From assembly GCF_008086045.1 (NCBI RefSeq), contig NZ_VSEY01000040.1, forward strand, positions 62,001 to 126,000: a stretch of 64,000 nucleotides of DNA, in the 5' to 3' direction. Both the position numbers and the translations under genes were made by a program. Below the pieces are notes generated by a model, which did not search any database, had not been told where the DNA came from, and worked only from the letters and a program-made list of their open reading frames with translations. Source of the stretch: Nonomuraea sp. PA05. Lineage in GTDB: Bacteria; Actinomycetota; Actinomycetes; Streptosporangiales; Streptosporangiaceae. Shown here in pieces: positions 16,401 through 22,029 of this stretch (its first letter is position 1; every line of letters begins with the position of its first letter).

Positions 16401-16951
16401 TCGTGGCCAGCGCGGGCTTCGACGCGCGGGTGCGGCTGTTCGACGTGGCCACCGGCCGCCAGTCGGCGGGCACCCCGCCCGCCGTCGCCGGCGGGCTCGT
16501 CAACGACCTGGCCTTCAGCCCCGACGGGGGGACGCTCGCGTTCACCGCCGCCGACGACGCCGTGCGGCTGTGGGACGTGCCGAACCACCGCCCGGCCGGC
16601 ATCGCCCTGATCGCCGAGGACGACGCGTCCGTCGCGCTCGCCTTCAGCCCGGACGGCGAGATCCTCGCCACCGGCACCGCGCGCGGCGACGTGCTGCTGT
16701 GGGACCTGCGCACCTACCGGCCGCTCGGCACCCCGATGACCGGCCACACCAGCGGGGTGAACGCGATCGCCTACCGGCGCGACGGCGCCGCCGTCGCCAC
16801 CGTGGCCGGCGACGGCACCGCCCGGCTGTGGAACGCCGGCACGCCCGCCGACCTCGTGGGCGCCGCCTGCGCCAACGCGGGCCGCTCACTCACCCGCCAG
16901 GAATGGGAGAGCCTCATCAGCCAGGAGGAGTACCGCCCGACGTGTCCGTGA
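13496..16951 (+). CDS. nSTAND1-type NTPase with TM helix and 14 WD40 repeats
   Basis: 1151 aa from the ATG at 13496 (in-frame alternatives 13463 and 13487). The N-terminus CPYQGLAPFETGEAELFFGR is the hallmark of the novel STAND NTPase 1 family. Walker A is GASGVGKS (57-64) and Walker B VLLVVDQFEELF (118-129). A helical/winged region ends in EIAHDALLTAWPTLRQWL. One TM helix follows (AVTGLAMLSVLAVIGAATAVNAA, about 445-465). Fourteen repeats ending in 'LWDVATRR'-like strands then fit two seven-bladed propellers. STAND proteins are off/on switches that oligomerise on sensing a ligand; the propeller is the likely sensor. The unknown gene follows 29 bp downstream, in an apparent operon with the HTH-NACHT gene. 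Confidence 0.93.
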   Translation: MGERGDHPEEVCPYQGLAPFETGEAELFFGRTRATRDLLDRLAKRLAGQGTILLVSGASGVGKSSLLRAGLLPEVARGTLTGAREWRCLLITPTADPSRALTQALDGNDPRRPGERVLLVVDQFEELFTLVPGERERQAFVAALHAMADGPDGAAVVIGVRADYWDRCAAYPQFAEAIQDGQVIVEPMTEPDLRLAITGPAAAAGLTLEPGLVEIILGELRAGRDAGGRFQAGALPLLSQALRNTWERRVDGMLTVHGYEESGRVRDSVRRTADEVLDRLPPQDRKAALRIFRRLTLITAGGQVARRAARLTEIHAAASSPAEGLLSAFAGRRLLTLHEDTVEIAHDALLTAWPTLRQWLEPDLAAQSVYDRLLDAAAQWSDNHRDQAFLYRGGRLLAVQDSRPRWDRDPDSFPPPGPTVEAFLAASVREARRAGRRRRLAVTGLAMLSVLAVIGAATAVNAAGEAAQQRRLATSRQLAAQSEVAGDVPLSSLLAVAAWKIAETDEARNRVLSAATRTGRGSLTGHTKGVMALAFSADGSTIATGGDDGTARLWDAATRRQLGAPITRARFDCSSVELALSPDGRTLATACLSTVRFYDVASRREMGAPLEHEAVVSALVYAPDGRTIVTGDFRGVVRQWDTATRRLRGPAMGRPDHDRNLRSIVNDVVFTRDGGTLAVAAGKAVRLWDTATSRPRGAPIATQRETVLDLALSPDGGTLTTLSHDNALRLWSMSTGKRTAVIRDRNTGFNSVAFSPDGTRIATAGRTGRTVLWDTASRRQVVALADNGMGVEQVAFSPDGNLLAAAGDDGVVRLADPRTHLQIGRPMPAESAVALSRDGRVLATGVPGSPGVQLWDVATQQPLGPPLTPKGARRGVAQLAFLPDGRTLLSSSLEGMWLWDVAGRRVLAHDAALSGVCELSPDGRFVAVQHEKGIVFWDVATRRRFGPHIVLADHTDVITGMAISPDGRVVASAGFDARVRLFDVATGRQSAGTPPAVAGGLVNDLAFSPDGGTLAFTAADDAVRLWDVPNHRPAGIALIAEDDASVALAFSPDGEILATGTARGDVLLWDLRTYRPLGTPMTGHTSGVNAIAYRRDGAAVATVAGDGTARLWNAGTPADLVGAACANAGRSLTRQEWESLISQEEYRPTCP

Positions 16952-16980
16952 CCCTCGACCTCACCACGGGGAGAGCCAGC

Positions 16981-17631
16981 ATGTTCCTGCGAGGCCTCCG
17001 GCGCCGGACGGGCAGGCCGGTCCCGGAGCTGGTCGGCCTGTTCCGCTCGATCGTCGACGGCGGCCGCGACTTCCACCCGATCGCCTCCGACTTCCTGGAG
17101 CACTTCATGGACGGCGCCGGCGCGTCCAGGACGATGTCGCTGCGCTGGCTGCGCTCGTTCAAGGTGATCAGGAAGGCCGAGCGCAAGAACCAGCGCCGCT
17201 TCGAAAGGCAACTCGTGCGGCGCGCCGCGCTGCTGGGCGAGCACGACTCGGCCTGGCTGCACGACTACTGGGACGCCCGGATCAACGCGTTCATCGGCAC
17301 CGAACTGTTCTACGTGAGCCGGATGAGCCTGCTGCGCTCGCAGGGCTCCTTCGTGCTGACCAGGGACGGGCGGGAGGTGCGGGTGTCCGGCACGGTGCGG
17401 CACCGCTGGTTCGACCCCTACGACTGGGACCGGGGCCGGTGGGTCTACATTCCCCGGCACGGGTTCGTGCCCATCGCGGTCGGCAGGGACCTGGTGGAGG
17501 CCGACGAGGCGCGCAACTTCCTGATGGAGTCCCGCCACGTGCAGACGCTGGAGGGCGTGTGCCTCCAGGGAGGCCGGCTGCGGCGCGGCCGGGGGAGGTT
17601 CACGTGGGCGCTGGTGAGGGCGGGCCGGTGA
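16981..17631 (+). CDS. Uncharacterised protein in the STAND operon
   Basis: 216 aa; family not recognised. The ATG at 16981 follows GGGGAGA at six bases. The N-terminal half is basic and helical (FKVIRKAERKNQRRFERQLVRRAALLGEHD). The C-terminal half looks alpha/beta with conserved-looking motifs RHRWFDPYDWDRGRWVYIP, HGFVPIAVGRDLVEADEARNF and a final basic tail. There is no signal peptide or TM helix. Its stop overlaps the GTG start of the HTH-NACHT ATPase (GTGA), so the two are translated together in fixed ratio, which suggests a partner, substrate or effector of that ATPase. A toxin/effector role is conceivable but not shown by any motif I can name. Confidence 0.7.
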   Translation: MFLRGLRRRTGRPVPELVGLFRSIVDGGRDFHPIASDFLEHFMDGAGASRTMSLRWLRSFKVIRKAERKNQRRFERQLVRRAALLGEHDSAWLHDYWDARINAFIGTELFYVSRMSLLRSQGSFVLTRDGREVRVSGTVRHRWFDPYDWDRGRWVYIPRHGFVPIAVGRDLVEADEARNFLMESRHVQTLEGVCLQGGRLRRGRGRFTWALVRAGR

Positions 17632-20102
17632 CGGACGCGGAGCGTTCCCGCCCTCCCGGCCCCGAGGAGGCCGGCGACGCGGCCGAGTTCGTCGAGGCGC
17701 TGGTCAGGCTGCGGCAGTGGGCGGGGGAGCCGTCCCTGAGCAGGCTGCGAACCCTCGGCGGGCAGATGGCCGCCTCGGACGGGGCCATGGTGGACGCGCT
17801 GCCGAAGAGCACCACCTCGCACGTGCTGCGGCAGAACGACCGGCTGCCGAGGTGGGAGTTCGTCAGGGCGTTCGTGACGGCCTGCCTGCGGTCCTGCGAC
17901 CATCCGGCGGAGCTGATCCCCGGGGAGCTCGAACGGTGGCGGGCGGCGCGGACGAGCCTGGCCGCGCCCGCCGCGCCCCCGCCCGGCGCCGAGGAGGAGA
18001 CCGCCCGCCATGATCCGGACCCCGCGATCGAGCTGCTGGTCCGGCGCGTGGTGCGGGAGGAGGACAGGGCGCGCAAGGGGCTGCTCGGCGGCTACGACAT
18101 CGCGCCCGTGTCGTTCGGCCCGCACGGCCCAGAGCACCAGGACGGGGACGACCTCCAGACGATCGGCCGCTTCTTCGGCACCCTGCGCCCCCAGCGACTG
18201 ATGGTCGTCGGCGAGTCGGGCGCGGGCAAGACGGTCCTCGCCATCGAGCTGGTCCTGCAACTCCTCGAACAACCCGGCCACCCCCGCATGGTCCCGGTCC
18301 GCCTCAACGCGGCCCGATGGACGCTGGGCAGCCCCTTCGAGCCGTGGCTGGCCGACCAGCTCGTCCAGGACTACGGGCTCCTGTCCCAGGACGCGCGGCG
18401 CCTGGTGCGCGACCGCCGCGTCCTCCCGGTGATGGACGGGCTCGACGAGCTGGACCCCGACCCATCGCCCGGCACCCCGCGCCGCGCGATCGGCCTGCTG
18501 GAGGAGCTCAACCGCTACAGCGACCTGTCCGGCCGCCGTCCGGGCGCCGTCGTCGTGACCTGCCGGGCCGACCGCCACGCCGAGCTGCGCGACGCGGGGG
18601 CGGGGCTCGGCAACGCCGCCCTGATCCACCTGCACGACCTGACCAACGACCAGATCGCCGCCTACCTGCGCGCCCGCTGGCCGGACGGCCACCCCCGCGC
18701 CGTCCACCGCGACACGATCCGCGCGGCGCTGTCGGGTTCGGCGGGCAAGGCCGTGCACGCCGCGCTCGCCACGCCGTGGCGGCTGCTGCTGACCGTCACC
18801 GCCGTCGAGTCGGGCGCCGACCCCGGCGAGCTGCTGCGCGCGGACCCGGACGCCGACCCGCACGACGGGGCGGAGCGGATCGCCAGGCGGCTGCTGGAGG
18901 CCTATGTCCCGGCCGCGACCCGCCTGGCGCCCCGCGCCGCCCACGGCACCCCGTACCAGCCGGACCAGGTGCGTTCCTGGCTCGTGCACCTGGCGGCCCA
19001 CCTGCGGTGGCAGGCCGCCCGCACCAGCGGGACGGGACGCCCGCCGCCGGGGCTGACGGCGATCGACCTCGTCCCGCACCTGTTGTGGCCGGTCGGCGGG
19101 TGGCGGCTGGTGCGGGCGCTGCACTGCCTGTGCTGCGCGCTCCTGGCGATCACCGCCATGCTGGCCTTCTGGACGGGCTCAGCGGTCGACGGCCCCGGCG
19201 ACCTCGGCCCAGGGCTGCACCCGGAGCAGATGCTGACCCTGGCGCTCATGGCGTCCTGGGTGGGCATCGCGACCGGCCTTTCACTGTCGTCGTGGCCGGC
19301 GGCGGCCGGTGGGCGGGCCAACGTCCCTCCCCGGCGGCGGCTCGCGGGCGCGCTGCTCGGCGCGATGGCGGGCGTTCCCGTGGGGGTGCTCGGCGGCCTG
19401 GCCGGGCTCGCCATGACCGGGGGCAGGATCTTCGGGCCCGGCTTCGCCGTCGTCGCGGGCGGGACGGGCGGGCTGACGCTCGGCGCGGTCATCGGGCTCA
19501 CCGCCGCCGGCCGGGTCGGCGCCGAGCGCATGACCGTCTCCGAGGCGGTCCGCGCCGAGCCCGTCACGCTGCTCGGCTTCGGGCTCTGCGGTGCCCTCAC
19601 CGGGCTGGCGCCGCTGCGGCTGGCCCATGCCGGCCCCGTCGCGCTGGTCGCGGGGGTGAGCGCGGCGTTCGTCCTGGCCGTCGCGCTCGGGATCGCCTTC
19701 AAGATCGCGACCGGCGGGTGGAGCATGGACGCCGAGCTGGCCCACCCGCGCGAGGCGCTGCACCGCAACCCGACGATCGGGTTGGCGTTCGGCCTCACCG
19801 GCGGGGTCGCCGCCTTCCTGGTGTTCGTGATGAACCAGGACGTGCTGGAGTCGCTGGTGTGCGCGCTCATCGGCGGCGTCACCTTCGGCCTGGCCTTCGG
19901 CGCCGTCGCCTGGACCCGCACCATGATCGGCCTGGCGGTCGCCGCCACGCGCGGGCTGCTGCCGCTGCGGTTGTGGACGTTCCTCGACTGGGCGTGCGAG
20001 GCCCGGCTGCTGCGCGTCAGCGGCGCCACCTACCAGTTCCGCCACCGCGAGCTGCAGGACTTCCTCACCTCCGGCCCGCAGGACTTCCGCGACGAGCGGT
20101 GA
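17628..20102 (+). CDS. HTH-NACHT STAND ATPase with C-terminal membrane domain
   Basis: 824 aa from the GTG at 17628, which overlaps the upstream stop. Residues ~20-95 form an HTH-like helical domain common on actinobacterial STAND proteins (EALVRLRQWAGEPSLSRL, then LPKSTTSHVLRQNDRLPRW). The NACHT ATPase has Walker A GESGAGKT (195-202) and Walker B VLPVMDGLDELD (266-277), followed by VVVTCRADRH and a winged-helix part. About ten hydrophobic, glycine-rich helices span ~510-790. The C-terminal motif YQFRHRELQDFLTSG is the conserved end of many NACHT proteins. A membrane-anchored NACHT with pore-like Gly-rich helices fits an effector that attacks the membrane when triggered, as in NLR-like immune proteins; this is inference. 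Confidence 0.88.
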   Translation: MTDAERSRPPGPEEAGDAAEFVEALVRLRQWAGEPSLSRLRTLGGQMAASDGAMVDALPKSTTSHVLRQNDRLPRWEFVRAFVTACLRSCDHPAELIPGELERWRAARTSLAAPAAPPPGAEEETARHDPDPAIELLVRRVVREEDRARKGLLGGYDIAPVSFGPHGPEHQDGDDLQTIGRFFGTLRPQRLMVVGESGAGKTVLAIELVLQLLEQPGHPRMVPVRLNAARWTLGSPFEPWLADQLVQDYGLLSQDARRLVRDRRVLPVMDGLDELDPDPSPGTPRRAIGLLEELNRYSDLSGRRPGAVVVTCRADRHAELRDAGAGLGNAALIHLHDLTNDQIAAYLRARWPDGHPRAVHRDTIRAALSGSAGKAVHAALATPWRLLLTVTAVESGADPGELLRADPDADPHDGAERIARRLLEAYVPAATRLAPRAAHGTPYQPDQVRSWLVHLAAHLRWQAARTSGTGRPPPGLTAIDLVPHLLWPVGGWRLVRALHCLCCALLAITAMLAFWTGSAVDGPGDLGPGLHPEQMLTLALMASWVGIATGLSLSSWPAAAGGRANVPPRRRLAGALLGAMAGVPVGVLGGLAGLAMTGGRIFGPGFAVVAGGTGGLTLGAVIGLTAAGRVGAERMTVSEAVRAEPVTLLGFGLCGALTGLAPLRLAHAGPVALVAGVSAAFVLAVALGIAFKIATGGWSMDAELAHPREALHRNPTIGLAFGLTGGVAAFLVFVMNQDVLESLVCALIGGVTFGLAFGAVAWTRTMIGLAVAATRGLLPLRLWTFLDWACEARLLRVSGATYQFRHRELQDFLTSGPQDFRDER

Positions 20103-20129
20103 GGGCGCCCTGCCAGGCAGGGCGCCCTC
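20101..20129. terminator. Strong bidirectional terminator hairpin
   Basis: GAGGGCGCCCTGCC (20101-20114) and GGCAGGGCGCCCTC (20116-20129) are perfect 14-base arms around a single A. It starts inside the stop codon of the NACHT gene and lies between it and the convergent GNAT gene, so it can end both transcripts. Confidence 0.85.
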
Positions 20130-20139
20130 ACCTCACGGG

Positions 20140-20676
20140 TCAGACGCCGAACGCCGCCGGGTAGCGGATGGTCCCCGACGGCACCGGCCGCGCGCCGTCG
20201 AAGACGAGGGCCATCATGTACGGGTCCTCGACCTCGAACGGCGCCCGGATCCCGTGACGCGAGGCCGGCACGAACCCGAAGCGCGGATAGTAGGTGGCGT
20301 GCCCCAGCACCAGGACGAGGTTCTCGCCCTGCCGCCTGGCCGCCTCCAGCCCGGCGCGGATGGCCGCGGAGCCCGCCCCGTGCCGCTGCGCCTCGGGCAG
20401 AACGGCGCACGGCCCCAGCGCGAGAGCCGGAGCCCCGTCCACGTGGCACCGCGTGAACAGCGCGAACCCGGCGACCGGGCCGCCGGGCCGCTGCGCCACC
20501 CATGACATTCCGGGCAGCCACGCCGCCGGGTCGGCGCGCAGCGCCTCGACCAGGTCGGCCTCCAGTGCGGTGGGGAAGGCCGCCAGGTTGACCTCGCGGA
20601 TGGCGGCGAGGTCGGCCGGCGTCTCGGGACGGGTGATCCAGGAGCCGGTGCCGGTGCCGGTGTTGGTCGTCGTCAT
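20140..20676 (-). CDS. GNAT N-acetyltransferase (YhbS-like)
   Basis: 178 aa from the ATG at 20676, which overlaps the stop of the GTPase gene by four bases (ATGA); the frame runs further upstream to 20784, but that would lie inside the GTPase gene. The GNAT core is complete: ITRPETPADLAAIREVNLAAF, GFALFTRCHV, LGPCAVLPEAQRHGAGSAAIRAGLE (acetyl-CoA pyrophosphate loop Q-R-x-G-x-G/A) and LGHATYYPRFGFVPAS. It matches the YhbS/COG3153 type. The substrate is unknown. Coupling to an RsgA-like GTPase suggests a ribosome- or translation-related target. Confidence 0.85.
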   Translation of the reverse strand: MTTTNTGTGTGSWITRPETPADLAAIREVNLAAFPTALEADLVEALRADPAAWLPGMSWVAQRPGGPVAGFALFTRCHVDGAPALALGPCAVLPEAQRHGAGSAAIRAGLEAARRQGENLVLVLGHATYYPRFGFVPASRHGIRAPFEVEDPYMMALVFDGARPVPSGTIRYPAAFGV

Positions 20677-21779
20677 GATTGCCTGTCCCTGAATCGGTAG
20701 GTCGCGCGCAGGTGGCGCGTGATGGCCTTCTGGTGTTCGGTGCGCTCGCCGCGCACCCGCGCGTCCGTGCGCGCCGCCGCCCACGCGTTCTCGCGCAGCA
20801 GCTTGCGGTAGCTGGCGAGACGGCGTTCGGCCAGCTCACCCGCCTGGATGGCGGCCTGGACGGCGCAGCCCGGCTCGGTGCCGTGCGCGCAGTCGCCGAA
20901 CCGGCACTGCTCCGCCAGGTCCTCGATCTCGGCGAAGACCTGCTCCAGGCCGTCGGCGGCGTCGTACAGGCTGATGCCGCGCAATCCGGGCGTGTCGATG
21001 AGCACGCCCCCGCCGGGCAGGGGCACCAGCTCACGCCGGACGGTGGTGTGGCGGCCCTTGCCGTCCTGGGCGCGTACCTCGCCGGTGGCCAGCCGCTCGT
21101 CCCCGAGCAGCGCGTTGCCGAGGCTGGACTTGCCCGCGCCCGAGGACCCGAGCAGGACGGTGGTGCCGCTCAGCAGCGCCGTCAGGACGTCGACGTTCTG
21201 GCCGGTGGTGACGCTGGTGACCAGGACGTCCACGCCCGGCGCCAGCTCGCTCGCCTCCGCGTGCACGGCGTCGGCGTCGGTGGCGGCGTCGGTGGCGGCG
21301 TCGGTGGCAAGGTCGGCCTTGGTCAGGACGATGAGCGGCTGGGCGCCGCTGTCCCAGGCGATGGCCAGCAGCCGCTCCAGCCGGGCCGGGTCGAGCGGAG
21401 CGGCCAGGGAGACGGCGATGACGACGGTGTCGACGTTGGCGGCGAGCACCTGCCCGTGGGAGGTGCGCGACGCCGACGAGCGCACGATCGTGCTGTGCCG
21501 GGGCAGCAGTGTCACCAGCCGCGGCTCGCGGCCTGGGCGCAGCGCCGCCCAGTCGCCCGTGCAGGGCATCAGGATCGGGTCGGACGTGTGCGGCACCGCG
21601 AGCGCGGCCCGCACCGGGCCTGACCCGGTGATCGCGTCGCACAGGCCGCGATCGACCCGGGCGATCCGGGCGGGCACGAGCCCGGCGTCGCGATGTTCGG
21701 CGAAGGCGTGGTCGAGTGATTCCGTCCAGCCGTACCGGGACAACCCGGCATCGGAAGGACGCGTGAAATGGTCGGACAA
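20673..21779 (-). CDS. rsgA: RsgA-like circularly permuted ribosome-assembly GTPase
   Basis: 368 aa. The OB-like N-terminal domain is followed by GTPase motifs in permuted order: G4 LTKAD (152-156), then G1 GSSGAGKSS (211-219) and G3 DTPG (262-265). A C-terminal zinc knuckle has Cys292, Cys297, His299 and Cys305. RsgA checks late 30S subunit maturation and is stimulated by the ribosome. Residues 158-170 are a low-complexity insert (ATDAATDAATDA) from 12-bp repeats near 21275-21310. The diverged N-terminus suggests a lineage paralogue; whether a second rsgA exists elsewhere cannot be seen. A 22-codon leader ORF with a strong RBS lies upstream in the 5' leader. Confidence 0.9.
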   Translation of the reverse strand: MSDHFTRPSDAGLSRYGWTESLDHAFAEHRDAGLVPARIARVDRGLCDAITGSGPVRAALAVPHTSDPILMPCTGDWAALRPGREPRLVTLLPRHSTIVRSSASRTSHGQVLAANVDTVVIAVSLAAPLDPARLERLLAIAWDSGAQPLIVLTKADLATDAATDAATDADAVHAEASELAPGVDVLVTSVTTGQNVDVLTALLSGTTVLLGSSGAGKSSLGNALLGDERLATGEVRAQDGKGRHTTVRRELVPLPGGGVLIDTPGLRGISLYDAADGLEQVFAEIEDLAEQCRFGDCAHGTEPGCAVQAAIQAGELAERRLASYRKLLRENAWAAARTDARVRGERTEHQKAITRHLRATYRFRDRQS

Positions 21780-21800
21780 CGTGAGACACCTTGCGGGAAG

Positions 21801-21835
21801 GGCCCCGACGAGACGCGAAGGGTCAGACCGGGGCC
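21801..21835 (-). promoter_or_regulatory. Hairpin after the leader ORF, before the GTPase start
   Basis: GGCCCCG (21801-21807) pairs with CGGGGCC (21829-21835). The leader ORF stop (21823-21825) lies in the loop, so a ribosome terminating or stalling on the leader would cover one arm. That is the geometry of translation-dependent attenuation. The GTPase start is 22 bases further downstream. Confidence 0.4.
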
Positions 21836-21891
21836 AGGGACGTGAGGAATGTCCGGGCGCTGCGCACGGCAGCGGTCTTCACCGCGGTCAT
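21823..21891 (-). CDS. 22-residue leader peptide upstream of rsgA-like gene
   Basis: The ATG at 21891 follows GGGAGGTGAGG, one of the best Shine-Dalgarno sequences in the window, and encodes 22 residues (MTAVKTAAVRSARTFLTSLA, then PV) before a TGA. It ends 43 bp before the GTPase start codon and inside a hairpin. There is no domain. The strong RBS and the hairpin suggest a regulatory upstream ORF rather than a functional peptide. Confidence 0.45.
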   Translation of the reverse strand: MTAVKTAAVRSARTFLTSLAPV

Positions 21892-21967
21892 CAAACCTCA
21901 CCTCCCTCTCATCCGAGATCCAACACCGAACGAGCGGCAGCTTAGCACGCCATCGGCACCCCGGAGA

Positions 21968-21982
21968 TGTGCACTGTGCACA
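21968..21982. promoter_or_regulatory. Perfect palindrome TGTGCAC-T-GTGCACA
   Basis: Seven-base arms around a single T, in the divergent region between the leader ORF and the drug exporter. A site for a dimeric repressor is likely; no regulator gene is adjacent. It lies about 10 bp upstream of the TATAGT box assigned to the exporter. Confidence 0.5.
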
Positions 21983-21989
21983 CGCTTGT

Positions 21990-22005
21990 ATAGTCCAAAC
22001 GGACT
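21990..22005 (+). promoter_or_regulatory. Exporter -10 box with overlapping inverted repeat AGTCC-AAAC-GGACT
   Basis: TATAGT, a good -10 hexamer, overlaps an inverted repeat (AGTCC 21992-21996, GGACT 22001-22005). The exporter GTG is 25 bp further. Placement across the -10 and start site is what a drug-responsive repressor would use. Confidence 0.45.
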
Positions 22006-22029
22006 TAACGGGCAATAAGGGGACATAAC

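Noticed and set aside
13694-16747. Antisense ORF of about 1,000 codons opposite the nSTAND1-WD40 gene
   Set aside because: Long antisense frames are expected in high-GC DNA. The translation is Gly/Ala/Arg/His-rich without domains, while the plus frame has full STAND and WD40 motifs.
20676-20784. N-terminal extension of the acetyltransferase to 20784
   Set aside because: It would lie within the GTPase coding region and has no GNAT character; the ATG at 20676 gives the typical ATGA overlap.
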